The notes beneath the pieces were generated by a model. It made no database searches. It was not told where the DNA came from and saw only the letters and a program-made list of their open reading frames with translations. Both the position numbers and the translations under genes were made by a program. Shown here in pieces: positions 30,332-39,606 of a stretch of 64,000 bases of DNA; position 1 is the stretch's first letter, and each line of letters starts with the position of its first letter. The stretch lies in contig NZ_CP075185.1 of assembly GCF_020510685.1 (NCBI RefSeq), forward strand, positions 1-64,000, in the 5' to 3' direction. The stretch comes from Dechloromonas denitrificans. GTDB taxonomy: Bacteria; Pseudomonadota; Gammaproteobacteria; Burkholderiales; Rhodocyclaceae.

Positions 30332-30475
30332 AGTCGTAACCTCACGTGCCGGCGGAACGCGGTGCATCAGATGCTGTCTTATTTGCATCAAGCGAATCCG
30401 TTTCCATATCTCGAGAATTGCTTTAGATTCTGCACGTAATAACCTAAGCGAGCAAGCTTTTATTCCTGTCAACCT

Positions 30476-30979
30476 ATGGCTCTTCTACCCATTTTGCGTT
30501 TCCCCGACCTTCGCCTGAAAAAGGTCGCCGTACCCGTTGTCAAAATTGACGACAGCATCCGAAAACTGGCGGCCGACATGGCTGAAACGATGTACGAAGC
30601 GCCCGGAATCGGTTTGGCCGCGACGCAGGTCGATGTGCACAAGCAACTGGTCGTTATCGATATCTCGGAAGAGAAGAACGATCTGCGCGTTTTCATCAAC
30701 CCGCGACTGGAAAACTTTACCGGTTCGCAGACCGGTGAGGAGGGTTGCCTGTCGGTACCCGGCATCTACGACAAGGTCGAACGGGCCGAGCGGGTCACCG
30801 TCCATTACCTCGATCTTGAAGGCAAGGCGCAGTCGCTGACGGCCGACGGCTTGCTGGCGGTGTGTATCCAGCATGAAATCGATCATCTCAAGGGGATGGT
30901 TTTCGTCGATCATCTGTCGCAACTGAAGCAGGCGCGGATCAAGGCGAAACTGGTCAAACTGTCGCGGGTTACCGCATGA
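30476..30979 (+). CDS. def: Peptide deformylase
   Basis: Def removes the N-formyl group from nascent proteins and is an Fe/Zn metalloenzyme. At 167 residues it carries all three signature motifs: GIGLAATQV (motif 1), EEGCLSVPG (motif 2, metal-binding Cys) and QHEIDHLKG (motif 3, two metal-binding His and the catalytic Glu). It diverges from the LysM gene and overlaps fmt by 4 bp, so the formylation and deformylation enzymes are coexpressed. Confidence 0.98.
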   Translation: MALLPILRFPDLRLKKVAVPVVKIDDSIRKLAADMAETMYEAPGIGLAATQVDVHKQLVVIDISEEKNDLRVFINPRLENFTGSQTGEEGCLSVPGIYDKVERAERVTVHYLDLEGKAQSLTADGLLAVCIQHEIDHLKGMVFVDHLSQLKQARIKAKLVKLSRVTA

Positions 30980-31899
30980 GGGTGATTTTCGCCGGGACAC
31001 CGGAGTTCGCCGCGCAGGCGCTGCAGGCCATTATTCAGGCCGGTCACGAAGTGCCGTTGGTGCTGACCCAGCCCGACCGGCCGGCTGGTCGGGGCATGGT
31101 TCTGCAACCCTCGCCGGTCAAGAAACTGGCGCTGGAAAAGGCCATCGAGGTTTTTCAGCCGCTCAGCCTGAAGGATGCGGCAGCGCAGCAAAGGATCGCG
31201 GCCATTGGCGCCGACGTGATGGTGGTCGCCGCCTACGGGCTGATCCTGCCGCAGTTGGTGCTCGACATGCCCCGCTTCGGTTGTCTCAACATCCACGCCT
31301 CGTTGCTGCCGCGCTGGCGCGGTGCGGCACCGATCCAGCGGGCGCTGCTGGCCGGCGATGCACAGACCGGGGTGTGCATCATGCAGATGGAAGCCGGCCT
31401 GGATACCGGGCCGGTATTGTTGCGCAGTGCCTTCCCGATCGATTCGGCCGATACCTCGGCAACGCTGCACGACCGGTTGGCCGAACTCGGCAGCAAGTTG
31501 ATCGTCGAGGCGCTGGGCCACTTGCCTCTACCCGCCGAGCCGCAACCGGCGGACGGCGTGACCTATGCCCAGAAGATCGAGAAGGCCGAGGCGCTGATCG
31601 ACTGGCGGAAAAGTGCGGCCGAACTGGATCGTCACATTCGCGCTTTCAACCCCTTTCCTGGGGCTCAGGCGCTGATCGGTGGGCAGACCATCAAGCTGTG
31701 GCGGGCCAGCATGGTCGATGCGCAGGGTGAATTTGGCCGGATCCTGGCGGTCGACCGGAGTGCCATTGTTGTCGCTTGCGGCGAAGGGGCGTTGGCGATC
31801 GGTGAATTGCAGAAGGCTGGCGGCAAACGTCTGCCGGTGCAGCAATTCCTGGCCGGCAATCCACTGAAAGCGGGCGACCGTTTCGATATTCCCGGCTGA
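30976..31899 (+). CDS. fmt: Methionyl-tRNA formyltransferase
   Basis: Fmt formylates the initiator Met-tRNA using 10-formyl-THF. The 307 residues begin [19 protein letters not shown]. The catalytic [20 protein letters not shown] region follows, then [15 protein letters not shown] and a C-terminal OB-like tRNA-binding domain ([20 protein letters not shown]). The ATGA overlap with def indicates translational coupling. Confidence 0.97.
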   Translation: MRVIFAGTPEFAAQALQAIIQAGHEVPLVLTQPDRPAGRGMVLQPSPVKKLALEKAIEVFQPLSLKDAAAQQRIAAIGADVMVVAAYGLILPQLVLDMPRFGCLNIHASLLPRWRGAAPIQRALLAGDAQTGVCIMQMEAGLDTGPVLLRSAFPIDSADTSATLHDRLAELGSKLIVEALGHLPLPAEPQPADGVTYAQKIEKAEALIDWRKSAAELDRHIRAFNPFPGAQALIGGQTIKLWRASMVDAQGEFGRILAVDRSAIVVACGEGALAIGELQKAGGKRLPVQQFLAGNPLKAGDRFDIPG

Positions 31900-31905
31900 C
31901 CGGTT

Positions 31906-32256
31906 TCAGGCGGCACCGATACTGCGCGACAACTGACTGACGGTTGGCGGCAAGGTGCCGACCATGGCCAGGCTGGGGCGTTCGCCTTCCTTCTGGTGGC
32001 GCAGGGTAAGGTAGCGCAGGCAGGTGACGCGCAGGAAGGAAGCGAAGTTCTCGACCTCGCCACGATAAGCCTCGATTTCATCGTAGAGCTTGGCGATCAG
32101 CTGGTTGGTCGTCATGCCCTCGTTGCCGGCCAGCTCGGCGAGGATGTCCCAGAACAGGTTTTCCAGCCGGATCTTGGTGACGAAGCCATGAATGCGCAGC
32201 GAACGTGAACGCGATTCGTAGAGCATCGGTTCGGCTTTGACGTAGATTTCACACAT
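31906..32256 (-). CDS. Ribbon-helix-helix domain protein
   Basis: The 116 residues contain a segment typical of the RHH_4-type ribbon-helix-helix family: SRSLRIHGFVTKIRLENLFWDILAELAGNE, followed by TTNQLIAKLYDEIEAYRGEVENFASFLRVTCLRYL. Such proteins are usually small DNA-binding regulators, but targets are unknown. It lies downstream of the DJ-1/PfpI gene on the same strand and is separated from it by a 12-bp-stem hairpin, so it may be a separate transcript. Confidence 0.8.
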   Translation of the reverse strand: MCEIYVKAEPMLYESRSRSLRIHGFVTKIRLENLFWDILAELAGNEGMTTNQLIAKLYDEIEAYRGEVENFASFLRVTCLRYLTLRHQKEGERPSLAMVGTLPPTVSQLSRSIGAA

Positions 32257-32274
32257 GGGTGGCCTCCTCGGTTG

Positions 32275-32309
32275 GCGCGGGCAGTCCGGCTAGCAGAGAC
32301 TGCCCGCGC
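32275..32309 (-). terminator. GC-rich hairpin between the DJ-1/PfpI gene and the RHH gene
   Basis: GCGCGGGCAGTC at 32275-32286 and GACTGCCCGCGC at 32298-32309 form a perfect 12-bp stem with an 11-base loop. There is no T-run, so it may be a Rho-dependent pause, an RNA-stability element or an attenuator. Confidence 0.45.
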
Positions 32310-32315
32310 AGCATA

Positions 32316-32897
32316 TCAAAGCGTGATGTGGGTGCCGAGTACCTGCAGGAACTTGGCCAGCCAGTCCGGGTGGGCCGGCCAGGCCGGGGCGGTAACCAGG
32401 TTGCCGTCGACATGGGCCTGATCTACCGGGATGTCGGCATACTGGCTGCCGGCCGCCTTTACTTCCGGGGCGCAGGCCGGGTAGGCGCTGCATGAGCGGC
32501 CGGCTAGTACGCCGGCTGCGGCAAGCAGTTGGGCGCCGTGGCAGATCGCGGCAATCGGCTTCCGGGTGCTGGCGAAATGCTGCACCATGGCCAGCACTTC
32601 CGGGTTCAGGCGCAGGTATTCGGGGGCGCGGCCGCCCGGGATGACCAGGGCGTCGTAGCTGTCGGCCTTGATCTCGGCAAAGCTGGCATTCAGCGTGAAA
32701 TTGTGACCGGGTTTTTCGCTGTAGGTCTGATCGCCTTCGAAGTCATGGATGGCGGTACGTACCGCCTCCCCGGCTTTTTTGCCGGGGCAGACGGCATGCA
32801 CCGTGTGCCCGACCATCAGCAGTGCCTGGAAAGGCACCATGGTTTCGTAATCCTCGGTGTAGTCACCGGTAATCATCAGTATTTTCTTGGCAGCCAT
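32316..32897 (-). CDS. DJ-1/PfpI family protein
   Basis: This is a class-I glutamine-amidotransferase-like fold protein of the DJ-1/PfpI superfamily (glyoxalase/deglycase, chaperone or peptidase-like activity). The nucleophile elbow [15 protein letters not shown] has Cys119-His120, and [10 protein letters not shown] lies upstream. I chose ATG 32897 because GGAGACAAAC lies just before it and the family N-terminus ([15 protein letters not shown]) follows directly; a longer frame to 32951 has no support. It is 193 residues long. The exact activity cannot be told from sequence. Confidence 0.85.
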   Translation of the reverse strand: MAAKKILMITGDYTEDYETMVPFQALLMVGHTVHAVCPGKKAGEAVRTAIHDFEGDQTYSEKPGHNFTLNASFAEIKADSYDALVIPGGRAPEYLRLNPEVLAMVQHFASTRKPIAAICHGAQLLAAAGVLAGRSCSAYPACAPEVKAAGSQYADIPVDQAHVDGNLVTAPAWPAHPDWLAKFLQVLGTHITL

Positions 32898-32990
32898 GTT
32901 TGTCTCCATTGTTATCGATCGGCGTGCGGCGGGTGCCGGCGCCTGAGGCATTGTCTGGAGTTTTGCGGGGCGGCGGGTAGCAGCCGGTTG

Positions 32991-33413
32991 CTACGGCGTT
33001 TCGGGCGGAGCGCTGTCGTCGAGGACGCGTTCGCGCGCCCCGAGTTGGCCGCGTTTTACTTCGATGCGCTCGGTGCGTCCGGGGGCAAAGGCGGCGATCA
33101 CTTCCCGGAACAGGGAGTGGGCGCGTGCGGTGTTGTCGCCGCTGAAATTACAGACATAGACGTCCAGCGTGACTGCCGCGATTTCCGGCCAGGTATGGAT
33201 CGCCAGGTGCGATTCGGCGAGGACGACGGTGCCGGTGACGCCGGCCGCCTGGTCGTTGGCGTCGCGAAATGGATGAAAAAGGCGGCCGACGACGGTCAGT
33301 CCGTGCCGGGTGCAGGCCTCGACGCAGAGGGATTCAAGGCCGGGAGCATCGAGCAGCAGGCGCGGTGGGCAATGGCAATCGTGCAGGTCGGCGATTAACT
33401 GGATTCCGTGCAT
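32991..33413 (-). CDS. speD: S-adenosylmethionine decarboxylase proenzyme
   Basis: SpeD makes decarboxylated SAM, the aminopropyl donor for spermidine. It is a small prokaryotic-type proenzyme (140 residues). Self-cleavage at the conserved Glu67-Ser68 of LAESHLAIHTWPE would create the pyruvoyl cofactor. Other family residues are HGIQLIADLHDCH and the catalytic Cys/His region near DVYVCNFSGDN. It lies 9 bp downstream of the nuclease gene on the same strand. No spermidine synthase gene is nearby. Confidence 0.94.
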   Translation of the reverse strand: MHGIQLIADLHDCHCPPRLLLDAPGLESLCVEACTRHGLTVVGRLFHPFRDANDQAAGVTGTVVLAESHLAIHTWPEIAAVTLDVYVCNFSGDNTARAHSLFREVIAAFAPGRTERIEVKRGQLGARERVLDDSAPPETP

Positions 33414-33422
33414 CGGGCAATT

Positions 33423-34310
33423 CTATGACGTTCCACGTGAAACGCGGTGGCTGACGATGGCTTCGAGCAGGCGACCGAGGCGGTAGCCTGCTTCGACGAT
33501 GCGCCGGTTGGCAATATCGTGTGCCTGCTGATTGAATTCCGCGCTGATTGTCGGCAACAGGCTACCGGCCGGTTCTGGATAGGCGAGGGCGAGCAGGCGA
33601 TGGCTTTCGTCCCGCCACGCCCGCACGTTGCCCTGGTCGGCCGGTGGAAAGGCCGCGATCAGGCGCGCCGCGTTTTGTGCCAGCCGCTTGCCGCGCAGCC
33701 ACGGTGGGCCGGGCAGGTCGTCCCAGTAGGTGTGCAATTTGGCAAACGGCAGGCGCTTGTTGAACGGATTTTCGATTTCGACCGTATTGCCGCCTTCATC
33801 GTCATGCCGGCCGACATGCAAGGGCTGGTGAATGTCGGCGACCAGATGCAGCAGCCAGGGCAGGGCATAGGACAGTTGCTCGCGGTCGGCCGACGAGTGA
33901 AGGACTCGGCTGAGTCGTTCGATCTGACGGTCGATTTCGCCAGCCTCGGATTTGCCGTTGCGGTCGACATCGACGTAATGCCAGCGCTGGTGACGGGCCG
34001 TGTCGCCCAGGCCGGGCAAGGGCGCCGTCGCCGGCTCTCGTCCCTCGGTGTAAAAGCGCGGGTCGCGGCGAATGTCGTCCGGCCAGGTCGATGCTTCGGC
34101 GAAGATGTCCGCCGCTTCGCCGGAATGTGCCTTTTCCATCCAGCGTGGGTGGTCGGGGTGGCCGGCCAGTGCGGCGGCCACCCATTTCTGGCTGGTCGGC
34201 GACAATTGCTGCCAGGCGATCAGCGCGGTCAGCCGGTGACCGGCGGCATTCCAGGCATGGGCCAGGAGCGGGGTGAAGGCGAAACAAAGGGCAAAAATCA
34301 GTCGGTGCAT
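33423..34310 (-). CDS. Secreted S1/P1-type nuclease
   Basis: This is a zinc-dependent single-strand nuclease/3'-nucleotidase family protein. The signal peptide (LIFALCFAFTPLLAHA) ends before mature Trp-Asn (WNAAGHRLTALIAW), and that N-terminal Trp is a zinc ligand in the family. Other ligand motifs are LPWLLHLVADIHQPLHVGRHDDEGG and NLHTYWDD-like KLHTYWDDLPG. The 295 residues match. Its last codons encode parS site 3, so the C-terminal residues RVSRGTS are partly dictated by that DNA element. It probably scavenges nucleotides or phosphate in the periplasm. Confidence 0.9.
   Translation of the reverse strand: MHRLIFALCFAFTPLLAHAWNAAGHRLTALIAWQQLSPTSQKWVAAALAGHPDHPRWMEKAHSGEAADIFAEASTWPDDIRRDPRFYTEGREPATAPLPGLGDTARHQRWHYVDVDRNGKSEAGEIDRQIERLSRVLHSSADREQLSYALPWLLHLVADIHQPLHVGRHDDEGGNTVEIENPFNKRLPFAKLHTYWDDLPGPPWLRGKRLAQNAARLIAAFPPADQGNVRAWRDESHRLLALAYPEPAGSLLPTISAEFNQQAHDIANRRIVEAGYRLGRLLEAIVSHRVSRGTS
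33429..33444. other. parS: parS site 3 (3' end of S1/P1 nuclease gene)
   Basis: CGTTCCACGTGAAACG is the consensus core with C/G at the outermost bases (14 of 16). It sits inside the coding sequence, four bases before the stop codon on the minus strand. Confidence 0.85.
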
Positions 34311-34344
34311 TGCGACATTATGCAGCGTGCGATAATCCCGTCCT

Positions 34345-35604
34345 ATGTCCCGTTTACCCTTCGATTCCCTGGCTTTTGCCCTGCATCAAGCCGCTCATAT
34401 CAACGCTGCCGTATTTGCCGGGCAAAGTCTTGCCGATGGATTGCTGGCGCGCGTTGATCCGCAGGCCCGGCCGGCCGTGCAGGATCTCGTCTATGGCAGC
34501 CTGCGGGCGTTCGGGCGGGGTGATTTTTTCCTGGCCCGGCTGCTCGCCAAACCGCTGACGGCGGAGGAAATACGGGCGCTGCTGCTGGTTGCCATCTACC
34601 GCCTGGAAACCCGGCCGGACGCCGCGCATACCGTGGTCGATCAGGCCGTTGCCGCCGCCGGCGAACTGGCCGAAGGTCGTTTTCGCGGACTGGTCAATGG
34701 CGTGTTGCGCAACTTCCTGCGCCAGCAGGCCGAACTGAATGTCGCGCTGGCCGCCGATCCGGTCGCCAGCTCGCAGCATCCGGACTGGTGGCTGGCCCGC
34801 TTGCAGGCGAGCTATCCGCAGGATTGGCCAAGCATCGTCGCGGCCGGCAACACGCCGCCGCCGATGGCCCTGCGAGTCAATCTGCGGCGCGGCACACGGG
34901 CCGACTATCAGGCGCGGCTGAATGGCGAAAGGCTGAACGCGACGCCGCTTGGCGAGTGCGCATTGGCTCTGGAAAAGCCGCTGCCGGTTGATCGCTTGCC
35001 CGGTTTTGCCGATGGCCTCGTCTCGGTGCAGGATCCAGGCGCCCAAATGGCGGCCTTGCTGCTCGACCCGGCGCCGGGCAGCCGGGTGCTTGACGCCTGT
35101 GCGGCGCCTGGCGGCAAGACGGCGCATCTGCTGGAGCGGGCCGATCTCGATTTGCTGGCGCTCGATCTGAAGCCGTCCCGCTGTCGGCGCATCGTCGAAA
35201 ATCTCGCCCGCCTCGGGCTCAAGGCCGACGTCATGGCCGCCGACTGCGCCAAGCTCAATACCTGGTGGGATGGCCGGACCTTCGATGCCGTACTGGCCGA
35301 TGTGCCGTGCACGGCCAGCGGCGTGGTGCGGCGCAATCCGGATGCCAAGTGGCTGCGCCGCGAAGACGATATCGCCAGCTTTGCCAAGGCGCAATCGCGT
35401 ATTCTCGATGCGCTGTGGCAGGTCGTCCGGCCCGGCGGTAAACTGCTTTATGTGACCTGCTCGGTCTTCCCTGTCGAGAATGGCGAGCAGATCGCGGCAT
35501 TTCTTGCCCGTCAGCCGGATGCACGCCGTGCTCACGAGGAACAGCTTTTACCAACCGCCGAACATGATGGCTTTTTCTACTGCCTGCTCGAAAAAAATGC
35601 CTGA
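34345..35604 (+). CDS. rsmB: 16S rRNA (cytosine-967-C5)-methyltransferase
   Basis: RsmB methylates C967 of 16S rRNA. The N-terminal NusB-like RNA-binding domain covers about 1-140. The Rossmann methyltransferase follows with LDACAAPGGKTAHLLE (SAM site), ADVPCTASGVVRRNPDAKW and the catalytic cysteine in YVTCSVFPVENGEQI. The length of 419 residues fits the family. It opens the order rsmB-DUF4390-ntrY-ntrX-trkA-trkH; its stop overlaps the next ATG by 8 bp. Confidence 0.96.
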   Translation: MSRLPFDSLAFALHQAAHINAAVFAGQSLADGLLARVDPQARPAVQDLVYGSLRAFGRGDFFLARLLAKPLTAEEIRALLLVAIYRLETRPDAAHTVVDQAVAAAGELAEGRFRGLVNGVLRNFLRQQAELNVALAADPVASSQHPDWWLARLQASYPQDWPSIVAAGNTPPPMALRVNLRRGTRADYQARLNGERLNATPLGECALALEKPLPVDRLPGFADGLVSVQDPGAQMAALLLDPAPGSRVLDACAAPGGKTAHLLERADLDLLALDLKPSRCRRIVENLARLGLKADVMAADCAKLNTWWDGRTFDAVLADVPCTASGVVRRNPDAKWLRREDDIASFAKAQSRILDALWQVVRPGGKLLYVTCSVFPVENGEQIAAFLARQPDARRAHEEQLLPTAEHDGFFYCLLEKNA

Positions 35605-36172
35605 TCGACTGCGCCATTGGCTGCTGTTGCTGCTTTTCATGCCGGTTTTGGCATGGGCGGCCGAGATTGAAATAGCCAATGCGCAACTGTCGGCGACCGA
35701 GGAAGGTTATGCCCTGTCGGCCGATTTTCGTTTCGAGCTGACGCCGCGCCTCGAAGAGGCGGTAAACAAGGGCGTCGTGCTCTATTTCGTCATCGATTAC
35801 GAAATGACCAAGGCGCGCTGGTACTGGCTCGATGAAAAATTGCTCAGCCGCAGTCTGACCTACAGCCTGTCCTACCATGCGCTGACCCGCCAGTACCGCT
35901 TGTCCACCGGCGGCCTGCACCAGTCATTCTCGAATTTGAGCGACGCGCTGGCGGTGCTCTCCCGCCTGCGCAACTGGGTGGTGATCGACAAGGGCGACAA
36001 AATGCTGCGCACCGGCGAGCCGTATCAGGCCGCCTTGCGCCTGCGCCTCGATATCACCCAGCTGCCGCGGCCCTTCCAGATCAGCGCCCTGGGCAACAAG
36101 GACTGGAACCTGGTGGCTGACTGGAAGACCTGGCAGGCGCCGTTGCCGGCCGTCGCGGTGGAGACCCGGTGA
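35597..36172 (+). CDS. DUF4390 exported protein upstream of ntrY
   Basis: The 191-residue protein has a signal peptide (RLRHWLLLLLFMPVLAWAAE) followed by a beta-rich domain with EIEIANAQLSATEEGYALSA, SYHALTRQYRLSTGGLHQSF and a C-terminal LGNKDWNLVADWKTW, the DUF4390 pattern. The function is unknown. Its conserved position between rsmB and the ntrY-like kinase suggests it may influence the periplasmic part of that sensor. I chose ATG 35597 over upstream in-frame starts because the signal peptide begins there. It overlaps rsmB and the GTG of ntrY. Confidence 0.85.
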   Translation: MPDRLRHWLLLLLFMPVLAWAAEIEIANAQLSATEEGYALSADFRFELTPRLEEAVNKGVVLYFVIDYEMTKARWYWLDEKLLSRSLTYSLSYHALTRQYRLSTGGLHQSFSNLSDALAVLSRLRNWVVIDKGDKMLRTGEPYQAALRLRLDITQLPRPFQISALGNKDWNLVADWKTWQAPLPAVAVETR

Positions 36173-38325
36173 AGCGCTTCGTTGCTGCCGGCGGGGCTTT
36201 CGCCGCCGCCATCGGGGGCATCCTGTGGTTCCTGCTGCTGATGTCCACGGCGGCCGACACCGTCCTTTTCTCCCGCAACTATCCGCTGCTGATCGGTCTG
36301 AATGTCGTGCTGGCCCTGGCCATGGTCGGGCTGGTCGGCTGGCAGCTGCGCTCGTTGTGGCGCGACTATCAGGCCCAGGTCTTCGGGGCGCGTCTCAAGC
36401 TGCGTCTGATGCTGATGTTCGGTTTCATCGCGGTACTGCCGGGGGCGCTGGTCTATGGCGTTTCGGTGCAGTTCGTGACGCGTTCGATCGAAAGCTGGTT
36501 CGACGTGCGCGTCGAAAAAGCCCTCGAATCCGGCCTGCAGCTTGGTCGCTCGGCGCTCGATTCGCTGCTTGAAGACCTCGGCGCCAAGGGGCGCAGCATG
36601 GCCATCGAGTTGTCCGACATCCAGGAGCCGTCGCGGCGTTCGGCGCTGCTGCGTCTGCGCGAGGAAAAAGGGGTGCAGTCGGCGGCTCTGTTCTCGGTCG
36701 GTGGCCAATTGTTGTCCAGTGCGACCACGGAATTGAGCAGCCTGCTGCCCGATCTGCCGAGCCAGACCCAGCTCAAGCAGGCGCGCAATTCGCGGGCGAT
36801 CAGCACCGTCGAAGGCGACGGGGGAAAGCTCTATCTGCGCGTGCTGGTGCCGGTCGCGGCCCATGATGTGTTCGAGGAACCGCGCATTCTGCAATTGATC
36901 AACCCGGTGCCGGCCAGCCTGGCGCACGACGCCGACGCGGTGCAGGACGTTTATCGCGACTATCAGGAGCTGCAACTGGCGCGGGCTGGCCTGACCCGGA
37001 TCTATGCCCTGACCCTGACCTTGACTGTGCTCGTCGCGCTGTTCGGGGCATTTGCGCTGGCCTATTTGATGGCCCGTCGGCTGGTCGCGCCGCTCTACAT
37101 TCTGGCCGAGGGGACGCAGGCTGTGGCGCAGGGCGACTTCTCGCCGCGTCAGGCGATCTACAGCGGCGACGAACTCGGCATCCTGACCCAGTCCTTCAAC
37201 CAGATGACGCGGCAGCTGAATGAGGCGCACCACGAAACCGAACGCCATCGCAGCGAGCTGGAATCGGCCCGCGGCTACCTCGAATCGATTCTTGCCAATC
37301 TGTCGTCCGGCGTTCTGGTTTTCGATCGCAATTTCGTCCTGCGCACCGTGAACGAGGGGGCGTTGACGGTTCTGAACGATGATTTCGTCGAGCTGATCGG
37401 GGCGGCGGTCGATAACTGGCCGCGCCAGCACGCGATGGGCACCTTCATCCGCCAGCACTTCGCGGCGACCGAGGATGCCGAATGGCAGGCCCAGCTGGAG
37501 CTGGAGCGCCCGAATGGGATGCCGCAGATCCTGCTGCTGCGCGGTTCGCGTCTGCCCGAAGCGAGCGGCGGCGGCGATGTCGTGGTGTTCGACGATGTCA
37601 CCCGGATTGTCGCTGCCCAGCGCAGTGCCGCCTGGGGCGAGGTGGCCCGCCGGTTAGCCCACGAAATCAAGAATCCCCTGACCCCGATCCAGTTATCGGC
37701 CGAGCGTCTGCAGTTCAAGCTGGCCGACAAGCTGCTCAATGGCGACGCCGAGCTGCTGGCGCGCGGGACGCAGACCATCATCAACCAGGTGCAGTCGATG
37801 AAACGCATGGTCGACGACTTCCGCGACTATGCCCGCCTGCCGGCGCCGGAAGTGTCGCCGCTCGATCTCAACGAACTGATCGGCGAAGTCCTCGGCCTCT
37901 ACGAGAGCTCGTCGGCCCGCATCGAAACGCGACTGGACGAGGCCTTGCCGGCGATACTGGGCGATGCCACCCAGTTGCGGCAGATCATCCACAATTTGCT
38001 GCGCAATGCCGAAGATGCCCTGGAAGGCCGCGAGGCCGGTCAAATCAGCATCGTTACCGAAACGGTCGGGCGCTGTGCCCGTCTGTCGATCGGCGATAAC
38101 GGCCCGGGTTTTCCGGCCGAACTGCTGCCGCGCATCTTCGAACCTTATGTCACGACCAAGGCCCGCGGTACCGGCCTTGGCCTGCCCATCGTCAAGAAAA
38201 TTGTCGAAGAACACCTGGGTACCATCGAAATCAGCAATGCACCGGCGGGCGGCGCACGAATCGACATTCGTCTGCCCCTGGTGAAGGAGGAGAAAGCCAA
38301 ACATGGCAATAATTCTGGTGGTTGA
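36169..38325 (+). CDS. ntrY: NtrY-type membrane sensor histidine kinase
   Basis: This nitrogen-regulation type kinase (718 residues, GTG start overlapping the DUF4390 stop) has membrane helices near 5-27, 39-59, 77-97 and 283-303 around a periplasmic domain. HAMP (about 305-360), PAS (about 370-470), HisKA with LAHEIKNPLTPIQLSAERL, and HATPase with IIHNLLRNAEDAL, IGDNGPGFP and TKARGTGLGLPIVKKIV follow. The combination is the NtrY family, which with NtrX controls nitrogen, respiration or envelope genes in proteobacteria. Its partner gene starts inside its last 23 bp and is frameshifted here. Confidence 0.93.
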   Translation: MKRFVAAGGAFAAAIGGILWFLLLMSTAADTVLFSRNYPLLIGLNVVLALAMVGLVGWQLRSLWRDYQAQVFGARLKLRLMLMFGFIAVLPGALVYGVSVQFVTRSIESWFDVRVEKALESGLQLGRSALDSLLEDLGAKGRSMAIELSDIQEPSRRSALLRLREEKGVQSAALFSVGGQLLSSATTELSSLLPDLPSQTQLKQARNSRAISTVEGDGGKLYLRVLVPVAAHDVFEEPRILQLINPVPASLAHDADAVQDVYRDYQELQLARAGLTRIYALTLTLTVLVALFGAFALAYLMARRLVAPLYILAEGTQAVAQGDFSPRQAIYSGDELGILTQSFNQMTRQLNEAHHETERHRSELESARGYLESILANLSSGVLVFDRNFVLRTVNEGALTVLNDDFVELIGAAVDNWPRQHAMGTFIRQHFAATEDAEWQAQLELERPNGMPQILLLRGSRLPEASGGGDVVVFDDVTRIVAAQRSAAWGEVARRLAHEIKNPLTPIQLSAERLQFKLADKLLNGDAELLARGTQTIINQVQSMKRMVDDFRDYARLPAPEVSPLDLNELIGEVLGLYESSSARIETRLDEALPAILGDATQLRQIIHNLLRNAEDALEGREAGQISIVTETVGRCARLSIGDNGPGFPAELLPRIFEPYVTTKARGTGLGLPIVKKIVEEHLGTIEISNAPAGGARIDIRLPLVKEEKAKHGNNSGG

Positions 38326-39569
38326 TGACGAAATCGGGATCCGCGAGTTGCTCTCGGAAATCCTGATCGACGAAGCTTACGATGTCCGACTGGCCGAAAA
38401 CGCCGGGGCGGCGCGCCGTATCCGCAACGAACTGCGCCCCGATCTGGTCCTGCTCGACATCTGGATGCCGGACATGGACGGCATTTCGCTGTTGAAGGAA
38501 TGGCATGCGGCCGGTCATCTCAATATGCCGGTGGTGATGATGTCGGGCCACGGCACGATCGATACGGCGGTCGAAGCGACCCGTTTCGGCGCTTTCGATT
38601 TCCTCGAAAAGCCGATTTCGCTGCAGAAGCTGCTGTCCACGGTGCAGAAGGCGCTCAAGCACGATACGCCGCCGTCGCGTCCGCCGCTGACGCTGGAAGC
38701 TTTCGGGCGCTCGACTTTCGTCAAGGAATTCCGGCGCCGCCTCGAACAGGCCGCCGCCAAGGCGCCGATCCTGCTGCTCAAGGGCGCGACTGGCGGGATG
38801 GCGGAAATTTGCGCCCGCACCTTGCAGCCGCCGCGTGCACCCTGGCTCGATCTGTCCGGCGTGAGTAGCGCGCTGACCCAGGAAATGCTCGAGAAACTCA
38901 GTGGCGGCATCCTGTTTGTTCCCGATCTGGCGGCTCTCGGCAAAATGCAGCAGATGAACTTGGCCTATGCGGTCGAGCGTCTGGAAAAGCTCAATTTGCA
39001 GCTGGTCGCGGCGACCGTGGACACCGTTGGCGGCCCTTGGCGAAGCCGGCTGGGACAGCAAGCTGCTGGCCCGCCTTGGGGAAGTCTGGGTGGTCATGCC
39101 GTCGCTGGCCGGACACGCCGACGAGTTACCGGAGATCGCCAGCCTGTTGCTGACCAATTTCGTCGAACGCGGCGAAGTGTTGCCCCGCCGTTTTTCCACC
39201 GGCGGCCTCAATGCCCTGCGCACGCTGCCCTGGAAAAACCTCTCGGAGACGAGTTGGACCGACCTCTACATGCTGGTCCGCAATCTCGCCCTGACGGCGC
39301 TCGACGAGGAAATTTCGGCCGAAGACGTCAGTCGCGTCATGCCACAGGAAGCCGGGGACTGCCGCGAACTGGTCTCGATGCTGCCCTTGTTCGACCAGCC
39401 GCTACGCGAGGCGCGCGATGCCTTTGAAAAACTCTATTTCGAGCACCACCTGCGGCTTGGCGGTGGCAACATGACCAAGCTGGCCGAGCGCTCCGGCCTT
39501 GAACGTACGCACTTGTATCGCAAGCTGAAGCAACTGGATGTCCGGCTCGGCAAACGGGTCGAGGAATAG
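38303..39569 (+). pseudogene. ntrX: NtrX-like response regulator, frameshifted, with degenerate AAA+ domain
   Basis: The first frame encodes a receiver (phospho-Asp in LVLLDIWMPDMDG) and part of the central domain. Similarity then continues in the next frame after about base 39026: a one-base insertion at ACC-G-TTG would join LNLQLVAATVDT to LAALGEAGWDSKLLARLGE. The corrected product is about 421 residues and ends with a Fis-type helix-turn-helix (NMTKLAERSGLERTHLYRKL). The AAA+ part is degenerate: GATGGMAE replaces the Walker A, GGILFVPDL replaces the Walker B DE, and no GAFTGA is seen. Even intact it probably could not remodel sigma-54. Sequencing error and real mutation cannot be separated here. 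Confidence 0.85.
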
Positions 39570-39606
39570 ACCGTCGAGATAGCAGCGTAGTCCTGGTGGG
39601 GGCATC

